From Cacajao melanocephalus (Eukaryota > Chordata > Mammalia > Primates > Pitheciidae), in assembly GCA_963573385.1 (NCBI GenBank), contig CAUYLG010022193.1, forward strand, positions 62,001 to 126,000: DNA of 64,000 nucleotides, given 5' to 3'. How positions within the stretch are numbered: position 1 is the first letter of the stretch; every line of letters begins with the position of its first letter. Positions 29,101 to 43,264 of the stretch are shown here, piece after piece. A program made the position numbers and the translations under genes. The notes under the pieces are model-generated. The model worked only from the letters and a program-made list of their open reading frames with translations, was not told where the DNA came from and did not search any database.

Positions 29101-31964
29101 AGGGCCGCAGTCAAGGCTGCTCGGCAGAAGCTGGGTCCACTGAGGGAGGGTCAGGCTAGTGGGCGACAGCCATAGAGGAAGGAAATGCTGCCCATGACGC
29201 TGCTGACAGCAAAGCAACAGCAGAAGAGCCCCTTCGCTCCTGTGTCCTCCTACCCCTCCGCCCCCCTGTCCCACCTTCTCCTATTGGCCAAAGCTGGCCA
29301 GACACCAATTGGTGAAAGATCCTGGGATGATGGACCCTGGCAATGCATAGCCAGGCAGGCCAGGGAATGGATCCAAGAGCAGGCGCAATGGCCACACCAA
29401 AACAGACCCCCACGCAAATGAGCAGAGCCCCACACTGGCCGCTAAGTCAGTCTTTGAGGGAATGGTCACCGTGACACTATTCTAGAGATGTGTCGGTGAG
29501 CATCTTGGTGAACAATTTGCACCAGCTTCTTAAACCTACAAAGATAAAGAATAGGCTTGGAACCAATGGTCCTACTGAGGCAGACTCTCCCTGAAGCTCC
29601 ATGAGAAACAGCTGCTCTCTTTGCATCCTAACCACAAGAATCACAGACAAATTTGCCGGCCTCAGTGCGGACCACAGCGAGCACCGGCGGCCTTTCTGTT
29701 TTGGCAGTGAGCCCCTCCCACTCCCTCCCTGCACATAAATATCTTTGGATACCCAAAGAAATGTCTGCATCCATCTCTGTCAGATACTGGCAATTCCTTA
29801 AGGTCATGGGCGCCTAAGCTCTGCAATGTAAGGAAAATGTTCTTTTAGGCAGGTCAAAGAACAAGGAACTTTGTTTTGTAATTAGGCTTTATTTTTTGAC
29901 CTAGAGGGCAAAAAGCTACAATGAGTGGAGCTAGAAACAAACAAGGCAAGACCTTTCGTACAATGGTGCTATCAGGACCGTGTGTTGCAACGATCCAAAG
30001 AACTTTATGCAAGCCCATGGTACAGAGATCTACTTGGGAAGTTTCTCACTGTCCCAAGACCTCATGCAATTCTTAGGAGTTAGATTTAGGAACATTTTAC
30101 AAATTACCTTTTGACCCAATGGCACAAGGATAATCGTCATAAGCCACTAAGTCCTTGAAGACCGCCTACACGCCTGGAGTTTTTGAACTAACCGTCTTTG
30201 AGGGCTTAGCCGTGTACCAAATGGGCATTTACTGATGATGGCATAAAGTGCTAGTGAACAGGGACAGAGAAATTCTGGAAGGGTCATGCATGAGTCTAAC
30301 TCAGGGTTTGTTGGGGGCTTCTGGGAGGAACACAGCTTCCACAGAGAGTCCATATGATGCTGTGCCTTTCTAGCAGGGCTTGGAGGTCAGTGGGTCTCTG
30401 TCTCTGTGCACCTGGTCCTTTGGAACATGAGCTGGTGCTCTGCTCTGCAAACGCTGCCAAGTCCGAAGGCATAGCATGCAAAATCTATTTGTTCTGGAGT
30501 CATGTTGAAAAGCCGTAAGTGGCACTCTAGAGGTCAGATCTGGGTATCAGCTGCATTTCAGCGGAATGGATGGTATCAGTGGGGCAGGCAAAACAGGGTT
30601 TCAGACAGACCCTCTCATGTAAGTTAACAGTCAGATTTGCATTGCAATATAGGACCTTTTAGGCCAATATCATTACCAAAGTGATTTTATTTGCTTGGGA
30701 AATTATTACAATTAATTTGCATTACATACTCATGTGCCAATAGACAGGTGAGAGGTCAGAAATCAGTGAAGAGCCATATTCAGGTAATAGTCATATTCAA
30801 AATTTCCCAAGGTTAATCAGGATGTTTATCACATGTGGAGAGCTCACAACTAAGTCAAGAACCAACGCGCACAGACCTTTAGTCAAATGCTGCAGCCTAG
30901 GGAGACCAAACCTTCCACCCCAGTGGGAGGTAATACTGGATCACTAGGATAAAAGTCACATGGGACACTCTGCAAAACACTTGTAAAGGCAGATGTTGGC
31001 AGAACCAAAGATTTTATTCCCAACTAATGCTGTTTACGTGTCTACCACCCTTAGGAAGAAGGCATCATTGCTGGGGATTACCTATTCTATTATTTAGCAA
31101 ACAGACACCTCCTCACTGCACAGCGCTGTGGACACACATGCCCTGCTTGCTGAATCTGTCATTCTGGAGAACCGCTGAGTGTGTGCTCAGGCACAGAGTT
31201 GGTCGAGACACCACGCCATTCTCCAGAGAGAAGATAGGCACAGCAAATCTGTCGTTTGGGAGAACATTGCTACAGGGTTCACCTTTACCTTAATCCAAAG
31301 TACTTAGGACTGCCTTCTGGTTGACTAGCATCATGGATGAAGAGCTGCCTGGAACACAGACCAAGGAGGTGGCTGGCGCAGGTGCCCGGAAAAATAAAAA
31401 TGGACCCAGAAAGGGGCAGTCGGGGAGTCAGGAGATGTGTTGTCCCAAGGCAGTGTTCCTGCTGGTCCTGGACCCCTGCCTCCACCTCTCTGCGTGGATC
31501 ATACTAATGACTCCATTTGTACCAGGGAGCAAAAGCCATCACAAGGTTACACAATCATTGCCCAAGCTGAAAGGAAATAAAAACTGGAATGTGACTTTTT
31601 GCCCTGGTTTTCATGATTAGATAACACCCCCTTAGCTTGGTATTTAATGAGTTATCAAAGCATTTACGGAGTCCTGGGCCCAGACCATGCTGTTTAGTTT
31701 TTCTAAGAGTTGTAAAATGGAGCCATCGGCTTCCTGTATATACAGACCATTGTTCTCTCCAGCTGTGTCACAGGCAAATAGACCAAGGCAGCTAAGATAT
31801 TCTTGGTTGGTCCTTCTTAGTTCTCCAAGGTTACCCCGAAGGCATTTCCTAGAGTCTTGAGCAAAGTTTTTAAAAGCAGAGGGGGGCCACAGTTTTTGTG
31901 TTTTTCTAGCAGGCATAGCCAATGAATACCTATGGACAGAAGTGAAATGAATGTCGAAGCAGAT
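29101..31964. other. Long stretch without an assigned gene or repeat
   Basis: No gene is recognised. The + frame near 30048-30110 (…LMQFLGVRF…) and the minus frame 31644-31922 have a faint retroelement flavour, but both are interrupted and too weak to name. Possibly a decayed ERV internal region or unique conserved DNA. Confidence 0.35.
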
Positions 31965-32112
31965 TCCAGCAACTAGGCTTCTGTTCTCTTTATCTGTAAA
32001 GCAGATACAATCGTTCTCTGCGGGGATTTTAGTGGAAATTAGGTGAGATAATTAATAAGAAGTACCTAACGTGGGGCTTGGCATGTCATTGGTGATCAAA
32101 AGTTCCTTTCTT
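31965..32112 (+). mobile_element. MIR, sense
   Basis: 'ttctctttatctgtaaagcag', 'ttagtggaaattaggtgagataatta', 'aagtacctaacgtggggcttggca' follow the MIR 3' half. Confidence 0.75.
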
Positions 32113-32864
32113 CTTTGCAATGTGGAATCCACTGTCCCCGAGGATGGGACTCATCAGACACAGACATCCATCTCCCAATCACAGACCTTCCTTCTAACTC
32201 TTACCCAGGGTCAGCGAGGACTTCAAACCCATGAGGACACCCCCAATTCTAAGACTTCCTACGTTGTTAATACTATATAAAGATGACTCATGGTTTCCAA
32301 AGTCATTTTCATTTATATGGAATAACAGACAAAATTTAAAAAAAAAAAAAAAAAAAGCATGGGAGGGCGTAAGGGAACAAGTAAGTTTGGAAAATCAGGT
32401 TAAGTAAAATGAAACAGCCAGTGTCCCCTCCGTAAACTCTAATTGAGGATTTCCTTTACGTTAACTCTCATACTCTGGGCATTTCATTTCTCAGCCATTT
32501 GTAAGCCCTGGCCCTGGGTGCAGCACTTTAAATTATCACCTCTGAAGAAGGGTTGCCTGGCTGGGGAAGAAGTGGCTCACCATTGCAGGCCAGTGTGTTG
32601 ACCTGGAGCCCTGGGAGGTGACAGCACTCAGAAATGGGTACCCCAAGTATTTGCAGGTGATGCTGGTCTAGGTTACTAATATAGTAGGACAGCAATGACA
32701 CAAACACGTGTGGTATAAAATATGCCAATCATATCTGCCCCCTCATTCAATGTGCTCACACGTGTAAGGGCCCTTAGCATTGTCACGTAATAGAAGCTGC
32801 ATGTTATTAACCCTCACGCTCACCAGCCTGGACCAGTGATGCCCCCAACAGGAAGCAGCCTCAG
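32113..32864. other. Intergenic, with A-run
   Basis: Poly(A) tract at 32337-32357; otherwise nothing assigned. Confidence 0.5.
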
Positions 32865-33203
32865 TGATATGGTTTGGTTGTGTCCCCACCCAAATCTCGT
32901 CTTGAATTGTAGCTCCCATAATTTCCATGTGTTGTGGGAGGAATCATGGGGGTGGGTCTTTCCCATGCTGATCTCATGATAGTAAGTCTCACGAGATCTG
33001 ATGGTTTTTTTAAACGGGAGTTCCCTTGGACATGCTCTCTTGCCTGCAGTCATGTAAGACGTGACTTGCTCCTCCTTGCTTTCCACCATGATTGTGAGGC
33101 CTCCCCAGCCACGTGGAGTTGTGAGTCAATTAAACCTCTTTCATTTATAAATTACCCAGTCTCAGATGTGTGTTTATCAGCAGCATGAGAACAGACTAAT
33201 ACA
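32865..33203 (+). mobile_element. Solo MaLR LTR (MST/THE1 group), sense
   Basis: Starts TGATATGGTTTGGTTGTGTC, ends GACTAATACA. Near-matching 5-bp target duplications CTCAG / CTCAA. A short internal deletion follows 'gtgttgtgggagg'. The 3' end is in normal orientation, unlike the LTR at 1926-2305. Confidence 0.92.
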
Positions 33204-34380
33204 CTCAATATGCCCCTCTCTCCAATGAGCTATCCCAAGTCATCTGTAGGAAGGGCCTCGGGTGGTTTTTTAGTTGTTTCTGTCTGTTTTTAATTTCCAA
33301 CTTATGGCGGAATGATACTTTGTAAAATTCAATAAAAGATAAATTACAAGAGCAATAACATTAGCAAAGACATACCAAATACAATCAGGACAAACGTACA
33401 AGCTTCCTTAAAGAGGCCACAGAAATATTCTGAAGACTATCCCACTTCTCTTACAGATGGGGCACGAAGGGACCTGTCCCGTGGCAGCTGGTCAGAGGCA
33501 ACTCCTCCGGCTGGAGCAGGCTAGGTGTTTTGGCCCTGGCCCCAGCCCGGCCCCAGCCCCAGGCCTGGCCAAGTTCTCCTTCTCATCCTTCCCCAGCAGA
33601 GAAGGGGGAGGTGAATGAGGCACTGGCCTTGGGTGCAAAATTTAACGGGGTGCCAAAAACTCAGTCACCAAGATAAAGAATATTTCATGCAATATATTTC
33701 CAAACATTAGAATTTTACATAAAGACAGGATCAGTAACAGTGCTGAGCCGAGCAATATTGGTGCCTGAGAGAAAAGGCAGAATCTGTGACATGGTCAGAA
33801 CTTTACTTAAAGTTTTGTCCTTTTGTTCAGCACAGATTTTACTGCATTAATTTTATGAAGGAGGTCATAGGTAGCGCATACAGAAACAGTGACTGTCAGG
33901 GGTCATTATACGGAAAACGCTGCGTGGGGCTGCCACAGTTAGCTCCTGGCTAGAATAACGGTGAGCAGACCAGGAAAGAGGGGAGGATGGGGATTTTCAG
34001 AAAATGCCCCAAATCAAGACAATTACTGTGTTCCCTCCACTCTGAGACTCCACCAGTCAGAAGATATGTGATCAATTTGTTGATGCATCTTCAGAAGGGA
34101 AAAAATGGCATGTATGCTTCTTCTGACACCATCTATAAGCAACTCCCGTAATTCAGAGATATTCACATATAGAACCCTGAAGGAAAAAATCCCAAATTGG
34201 TTTTTCCTCTGCTCTCACACTACGACAATCGTCAATGCAGAAGGTTCGTGCCACCAGATGTGTGTTTTGGGGGGTCCTCCCCACCACCAAGCAAGCATCC
34301 AGCTCTGCAGTGAACACCAGCTGGGTGTCTTCCCACTCATTTCTGACACTGTCTACCTGGAGATAGCGGCAAATCCCACA
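33204..34380. other. Intergenic, no recognised gene
   Basis: 33530-33570 is CCCCAGCC-repeated. 33620-33850 may be an old unassigned repeat. No gene. Confidence 0.45.
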
Positions 34381-35125
34381 AGTTGAGGGTTCAGTCCCCA
34401 AGGCACCCCCACTCCCACTTCACACACCAGTTGCAAGTCCGGGTATCTGGAGCTTCTGACAGGCTGGGCTCTCAATTGGGGTTCCTACAACCCCCTCTCA
34501 GGTTCATTCATTTGCTGTGGTACACAGAACTCAGGGAAATGTACATTTGCAGGTTTATTACAATGCATATTACCAAGAACACAGATGATGGGATGTACAA
34601 GGAGAAGAGTCAGGGAGCTTCCATGCCCTCCCCGGGTACACTGTCCTCCAGCAGCCTCCATGTGTCCAGCGATCCAGAAGCCCCAGAACCCAGACCTCTT
34701 GGGCTTCTTACAGAGACTTCAGTGGACAGGCATGATTGACAACCATGCAGAAATATGATCGGACAAAAAGGTATGATCTAATAGTGACTGAGTAAGTGTG
34801 GACACCCAGCAAGGCCTGTCTATTCTGATTGTTCTCCAACTCTCTGTGCAGTATTTCTTCCTCCCGGAATGGGGCAGGACCCCTTCTGAATAGAGGGTCT
34901 TAGGTTCCACAATCAGAAAGTTGGGGGGGAATTAGAGTCCTGCCTTGGGCTGGTGAGGTGGTGAAGGGGGGCAGGGGAAGGTCAGAGGAGAGACTGTTTC
35001 CTGGGGCTTCTTCTGAGGCCTAAAGCGCCCCAACATTATAACAAAAGACTGTGATGAGGGCGACAGGAATGCTGAGCCAGGAACCCTGACAAAACCCAAT
35101 ATTTATACCTCGTAATATCACAAGG
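34381..35125. mobile_element. ERV-type LTR, family not named
   Basis: Resembles a common LTR through 'gttcattcatttgctgtggtacacagaactcaggg' region, 'aggtttattacaatgcatattac', 'gagcttccatgccctccccgggtaca', 'cagcgatccagaagcc', and 'tgagccaggaaccctgac..aatatttata'. Subfamily and orientation are not certain. Confidence 0.5.
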
Positions 35126-36559
<1,434 letters not shown>

Positions 36560-36593
36560 TCCCTGCATTACTGATTACCCTGAGCGGCTGAGC

Positions 36594-36601
36594 TGACGTC
36601 A
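36594..36601. promoter_or_regulatory. Palindromic CRE (TGACGTCA)
   Basis: Perfect 8-bp cAMP-response element at the upstream edge of the CpG island, about 1.6 kb before the PRKAG2 ATG. CREB/ATF proteins bind this sequence. Function here is inferred from the motif and location only. Confidence 0.5.
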
Positions 36602-36938
36602 GCATTCTGGAAGCGCCAATGACCTTTGGGGTCATCGCATCCTCAAAAACTAGAGCAGGAGGGGAAGCGGCCCCCAAGCCAACACTCGCCCTACTTTCCA
36701 CCTGGGAGCGGAGTTCGAGCGATCCTGGGCGCAGCTGGGGGTGGGGACACACCGGCCCCCTCCCCCAACCCCAACCCCTCTAGGGCCCTTGGACAGCGGG
36801 CGGTGCTGGATGCCCACCCGCGGCTCTAAAGGCCCTGGGTAGCGCGGGGAACCCTCGCCTGGGTCTTTGAGCCTCTCCTTCCCCCAGTTCTTTCTGCAGT
36901 CTCAGGAGCCCCGCGTTTCCCGCGGCGTGCGGACACGC

Positions 36939-36944
36939 ACTTAC
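36939..36944 (-). promoter_or_regulatory. Candidate minus-strand splice donor (GTAAGT), possible PRKAG2-AS1 first exon end
   Basis: On the minus strand the sequence reads CCGC|GTAAGTGCG. The intronic side is a perfect donor while the exonic side is weak (C at -1). It lies at the upstream flank of the CpG island, where the first exon of a divergent transcript would end. PRKAG2-AS1 is known at this locus, but I cannot confirm its exons from sequence. Confidence 0.3.
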
Positions 36945-37167
36945 GCGGATCCACTGCGCAATCCTTGATGAACCTGAAAATAGCCGGGTGGGTTGAGGTT
37001 GGGGTGGCGAGATGCTAATCGCACCCAGCGCCACGCACCGCTCTCTGGGCGGGTTCGAGCGCGCGCGCCGGGCGGGGCGGGACCCAGGGATTGCGGTGTT
37101 TCGCGAAGCACGTGCTGCTCCACTCAGCCCCCGGAGACCGTGGGCTTCCCCGCTGCGGTGTCTGCGG

Positions 37168-37192
37168 TGCGGCGGGGCGGGGCGGGGGCGTG
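37168..37192. promoter_or_regulatory. Overlapping GC boxes (Sp1/KLF-type)
   Basis: Consecutive GGGGCGGGGC units followed by GGGGGCG. They lie about 1 kb upstream of the coding start, in the CpG island core, with a further GGGCGGGGCGGG near 37070. Typical activator sites of TATA-less promoters. Confidence 0.5.
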
Positions 37193-37649
37193 TTTCGGGG
37201 AGTCGGGCCCAGACCGAGATCCGGGGAGGCGGGATGGATCCGAAACCAGCTAGGAGCGAGTCCCGAGCCGCGGCGGCCGCAGGGGACCGGGCGCGGCGAC
37301 CCGGGGCGGCGTGGGGCGGCGGGAGTGGGACGGTGGCGCTGCACGCCGCGCACTTCCTGTTCAACGCGCGCCGCCTCCCGCCGCCGGCGCTCCCGGAGCC
37401 TGCGTCGGTGCCAGGCCCGGCCCCTCACTGTCCCCTCGCGGTCCCCCGGGGCCGCCGCGCGGGTGGGGGCGAGGAGTGGGTGCCCTGCCCTCCTGGGCCC
37501 GCAGGGCTCCGGGCGCCCCCTCCGGCGCGCAGAGCCGCGCGCGCCGCCGCCAGAACTTCTGCTGCCAGCGGCCGCCCGTAGCCCAATTGCGCAGAGGGCT
37601 CGCCTTGCACCTCCTCTTCCCCCGCCGCCCTCCCTCTCGCCCAGAAAGG

Positions 37650-38430
<781 letters not shown>

Positions 38431-38711
38431 TAGAGGGACAGGGCCCGAAGTGGGCCGGAGGAGCCGGGGCTCGATCTCACTTTCCGCCCCCGTGCAGCCC
38501 GGGCTGGAGCCCCGCCTGGGGCGGGGGCTGGGCGGCTGCAGACTCGAGGGGGTGCCAGGCGCGCTCCCGGGCCAGGAGCGGCTGGTGGGTGGCTGGGCGT
38601 AGCCCGGGATCCAGCCGGGTGCGGGTGCGGGGGGCGGTGCGTTGTGTTGTTTTGCTGAAAAGAGACGGTGTGGACTGCGCTCCGGGGAGGTGGAGCCCGC
38701 GCGCGGCTGCC

Positions 38712-38768
38712 GGAGACGGAGGGAGGGGAGGGGAGGGGAGGGAAAGGGAGGGGAGGGGCTGCGGGTGG
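38712..38768 (+). other. G-quadruplex-prone GGGGA tract in intron 1
   Basis: Run of GGGA/GGGGA units giving at least eight G-runs of three or more separated by one to three bases on the transcribed RNA-like strand, about 420 bp downstream of the exon 1 donor. It could fold as DNA or RNA G-quadruplex. Confidence 0.6.
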
Positions 38769-39212
38769 GGAAAGCAGCGGGGCGGGGGGTGGGGGAACCC
38801 TGTAACTGCGCCTTCTAATGCACCCCCTCCACCCCAGTTTCCCTCGGGGTGTTTCTGGGCCTGGGGCGGGGGGCTCCTCGGCAGCCGTTCCCTTCCCCCG
38901 CCCCGGGAGTGTACTTTGGGTCTCCGTGGTATCTGGGGGCTCGGAGATCCCTAACCCATGCAGACTGCGTTGAACTTCATTCCTGACCGCGCTGGCTGCC
39001 TGGGAGGACATTGACAACTGGGATCTGTCTGTGGCTTCGCTTTGTCCAGCCAGAGGGGCAGCGGGCCGGGTCGTGCTTCCCCCTTAGGATGGCGCCCCGG
39101 TAGCCCGGGGCCGCTGGTCCTCGCCTCCCTGTAGGGGGGATCGGGTAGTAGAAGGTGCGGCGGCCCACTGGGTCACACCCTCTGCCTCAGCCAACCAAGT
39201 AAATGTTTGTGT

Positions 39213-39213
<1 letters not shown>

Positions 39214-39257
<44 letters not shown>
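39214..39257. repeat. (CA)n microsatellite
   Basis: About 21 CA units in intron 1 after a GTGTGTA start; likely length-polymorphic and able to adopt Z-DNA. Confidence 0.97.
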
Positions 39258-39260
<3 letters not shown>

Positions 39261-39406
39261 CAGAGGGCTCCGTGGAGAAAGTTATTTTGCTTTCCGGGGC
39301 ATGGTGGGAGTGCGCACTGCGTGGGCCGTCTGCACCCGTCATTAAAGCTAATCCTTCCTGACCGCATCAGGCGCAGCTGGAATCGCCACTCACTTCCCAC
39401 TGTGAA

Positions 39407-39423
39407 TCCCAGGGGGCGCTGCC
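39407..39423 (+). promoter_or_regulatory. CTCF-like core motif
   Basis: Contains CCCAGGGGGCGCTG, close to the CTCF core (CCASYAGRKGGC). Located about 1.1 kb inside intron 1, just past the CpG island. Motif only; occupancy is not known from sequence. Confidence 0.35.
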
Positions 39424-39903
39424 CCGTGTTTTCGGAGCAGCCCTTCTTTTGGACGCCCCCCTAAGGTCCTCCTGTGTAAACTCCGGCTCACACGTGTCTA
39501 ACGCTTGGATGAGGAAGGTGGAGTCCAGAGGCGGGTGCTCCAGACACCTGATGCCAAGTAGCCCCACACAGGCCCTGGGCCAGCCCTTCCTGGCTGGGAA
39601 GCTCCAGGCAGGAAACTTGGACCCCTGGCTGCTGTGTGGCCGCCACAGTGGTGACCCGATTATGCAGGAATAAGTGTTCTATTTGGAAATGAAACATTCT
39701 TGCTTACATCTCTCATGTAAGACATTTAAAACCATGTTTCCAAATTAAAAGTTAGATATTGCTGCTAGAAACCTCTTAAAACAGTGATCACACTTGACCT
39801 AACCCTGTAACCACTGTTTCTCCCATTTGTCAAATGCAGGAAATAATACCGGTTTTTCCTGCTTTATAGGGATATTGAAATAAAATGATTCCTGGGAAAA
39901 CTC
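39424..39903. other. Intron sequence, no recognised element
   Basis: No gene or assigned repeat. Confidence 0.5.
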
Positions 39904-40198
39904 CTTTTTTTTTGAGACAGGGTCTCACTGTGTTCCCCAGGTTGGAATGCAGTGGTGCAATCACAGCTCACGGCAGCCTAACCTCCCCAGGCTCATGATC
40001 CTCCCATCTCAGCCTCCTGAGTAACTGGGAGTACAGGCATGTGCCACCACACCCGACTCATTTATTTTATTTTATTTTGTAGAGGTGAGGTTTTACCATG
40101 TTGCCCAAGCTGATCCACATGGGCTGGGCTCAAGCGATCTGCCCACCTCAGCCTCCCAAAGTGCTGGGATTACAGGCATGAGCCATTACACCTGCCTG
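39904..40198 (-). mobile_element. Alu, antisense (old, J-like)
   Basis: Diverged complement of Alu with (TTTTA) middle tract; target duplication GAAAACTC. Confidence 0.94.
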
Positions 40199-41095
40199 GT
40201 GAAAACTCTTGTCAAATGTAAAGTCTCATATATATGTATGGCTAATACATATACATCAAGCACCTAGGTTTTTAAAAAAATAAAGAGAGAGGTAAGACGG
40301 ACATGCCACTGTCCAGTGGTTGGGCCATTTTTTGTGGCAGCCACGTGGTGAGGCTGGTTCCAAATGCAGGGTGTGAGTGATGTGTGGGTGTGCCTGTGGG
40401 GTGGTGCCAGCAGTAGTGTGAGACAAAATCCAGAACGAGAAAAAGGACTTTGAGGCCAGGGAGTAAACGTTGAAAAACCATGTTATAGGTGGGGTCGTCC
40501 GACCACCCTTCTTGCTGCCAGTGGTGACTTTGGCAGCTTTTCATCACTTCTTGACATGAGCCAGGCCTCCGAAAAAGTAGTCATTCAGTTATTCCCCAGT
40601 GGCCGAGGGTGACCACGTGTCCAGGCTCTGGTTAGGGTGAGGTCTGGGGGAGATTGGCCCAGGTCCTCACGGGACTTGCAGTTGCTGGGGGGACCACGGA
40701 GGTCCCCTCATCTGCCAAATGGTCATTACCTGTTGATGGTCGTGCCAAGCTAGGTGGCGGTTATAGCCTCGCTGGGAAAATGAAGCTTTCAGACACAGGA
40801 TAGCAAATGATCACAGTCATTATACGATGACCAGTGCAGACCACTTCTAGAGGCATCAGGAGTGATGACGGTGGACTGATGTGTTCAGAGAGACTTTACT
40901 CCCGGAGATGGCAGGTGGGAGTCACGAAGGAGAAGTGGGGGTGATACTCCCATTAAGGAACCAGCGGGAGCACCCCGCAGGATCGGGCTGGAGGGTATGG
41001 CTGCTTTCAGGTGAAGAGCCGCACCTCTTGGAGAAAGGGCTTGAGAACTAGGGTCGTAGGAAACGGTTTGAGACCGGATCAAGCAGGACCTGGAG
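40199..41095. other. Intron sequence, no recognised element
   Basis: Mixed composition, nothing assigned. Confidence 0.5.
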
Positions 41096-41279
41096 GTAGG
41101 GTTGCCAGCTGTAGTAACTAAAAATACAAAATGCCTAGTTAAATCTGGATTTCAGATAGACTGAATCATTTTTTAACATAGATATGTGCCATGTGATATT
41201 TGGGTTAGACTAAAAAATATCCATTGTTGAAATCCTAGATTAATGGGGGTGTCCTGCATTTGATCTGGCAATGCTGCCT
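41096..41279. mobile_element. Palindromic MITE-like DNA transposon (MER53-like)
   Basis: The two ends are inverted copies: GGTAGGGTTGCCAG at the left and CTGGCAATGCTGCC at the right. The interior 'aaatacaaaatgcctagttaaatctggatttcagata' and 'tgtcctgcatttgatctgg' also pair in inverted order. Non-autonomous relic. Confidence 0.65.
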
Positions 41280-43221
41280 TGAAGGAGTGAGGACCCCCTC
41301 CTGAAGGCACGAGCAGGCTTCGGTGGACGCTGTGGATGGCCTGCCCCCGTGCCCGGGGCCCAGCCCATGCTCACCTGCTGCCTTGGTGGACAGCCTCTCA
41401 CTCGTGTCTCCCGCCCCGCCTGAAGGAATCCTCTTGGACCATGGCAGCTTGCTTAGCCTAGTGCAGGAACCCTGGAAGCACTGGGATTATGCCCTGAGGG
41501 CCACCTTCAATCCAGGAGGGGTGTAGTTGGTGGCCAGTGGCCCAACCACCCCGCCGCTCGGTGGGATGTTCTGACCTGGGTTCTGCAGGGTGCCTCAGGG
41601 CATCCCTAGCAGGGTGGGGATTCACAGTGTAGCCCACTCATTCATGTACCTTACTGGCTTTTCTGGTCAGTTCCTGCCTCAGTTTCCCCATCCCCTTGCC
41701 CACACTCCCTGGGATAAACTCCTGAACCTAAGTTCCTGTCTGAGTGTCTTTTCTGGGGGTGGGGGGGGGTGGAACGTAAATTTAAAAGCCTTGAAAGGTG
41801 ATGAAAACAACTCTGTGGGAATCAGCCTGGAAAAGTGTGCAGAGTGAAGTGGTGGGAAGAGGACTGGTCACAAGGAAAGCAACTCAGGCACTTTGGCAAA
41901 AGCCCAGGGTAAGGGTCCAAGGGCCTGAACTGTCGTTGTGACGAGAGAATGCAGAAGGGCAGACATGGGGCGTGAGAAGGCCAGCCTGGTTGACAGCAAG
42001 GGATTGAGTTGGCAGGAACTGATGTGGAGGTATTTGGGATAAGGGGCCAGTCCCTGGGGGAAATGATGATCTTGGTTGTGGTCCGGGTGTTTCTCAGCAG
42101 AGGGCAGCACGTCCATGGGGAATCACATTTGCTTCCTCACCCCAGCCTCAGGACTGTGGTGTCCAGGGACTGCCATTGCCAAGGACATCTTGGATTCTGA
42201 GGAGTAACTCCTGAGAGACACTGTGACCCTGGCTGTCCTGTGACTGGGGTCATTTGGTGGCCTCCTGGGGCCCCTAGTGTCCAAGCAGCTTGTCTCTTCA
42301 TTGACTTGGATTGAGTCGCTTTGGGGACCTCTGCCTCTACCCCGTATCATAAACAGAACCGTGGCCTAGGGTGTTAGAGGCAATTATTGCAAATCTCCTC
42401 TCTCAGGCTCTGATGATCTTGAATGTCCCCACTGCCCCCTTCCTGTCAACAGCCCCTCTAGGCCTTGGGGCACCAGGAAGGAGGAATCCGTTTCAGGGGA
42501 CACCCTAGGGCCAGTGGGTAGTGGCCGGTGGTAGAGACCTAGAACTCCTAAGTAGTTTATCAACTGAATTTGGTTGATAGCTGCGTACAGGGAAGGGAAT
42601 GTGGCCCTTGGACCAAAGGAAGATGCGGCCTTGCTGGGTTTCAGCCTTTCTTAGGCATTTTGGGTCACCTTTATGGGCACAGCCACAGGGTCTTAGAGGA
42701 GGAGCCGGGAGGATGCAAAGGAGAGGAAGGGGAAAGACTGAGGGCAGATTCCACCCTGAGGCCACGTCGGCCTTAGCAAAGGGCCGTAGAGGTCAGAGTT
42801 CTGGCCTGTTGGCATCTTGCCTTGGCTCCCTGCTCTGAGCCTCATGCCTCTCGTAAGGCCTGGCTGATCATGAAGGTGATGGGAATAGTTTTAGGAAGTA
42901 CTTTGCCAGGAGCGTTGCGGTGTGGTGTTCTGCTGAGACTTGGTAGCAAGCATGTTCCTCCTCCCTTATGCCGGTCTAAGAAAAAGCAGTTCCCCGTTAA
43001 TGCTGAAGTCCATGGATCTCATAGACGTGCTTTCATCAAGTCTGGCTGGGACGTCGTATGTCTCTGGAACCGTTTCAAGCCAATGACAGAGCAGAAGGCC
43101 CAGGGGGAGAGAGGGCGTCAGAGAGACAGACCCGAGGCAGGAGCCTTTGGGGACACTGAGGCAGGCCGGAGGAGTTGAGATGGTTGCTGCTGAGTAGGGC
43201 ATTTCTGTCAGAATGTACATG
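41280..43221. other. Intron sequence, no recognised element
   Basis: G-run at 41757-41772. Several chance frames. No gene or assigned repeat. Confidence 0.45.
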
Positions 43222-43264
43222 TTGGGTTAGGGTTAGGGTTAGGGTTAGGGCTAGGGCTAGGGCT
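43222..43264 (+). repeat. Interstitial telomeric repeat
   Basis: About four TTAGGG units followed by three CTAGGG variants in the same phase, seven units in total. The G-rich strand is the + strand. Confidence 0.97.
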
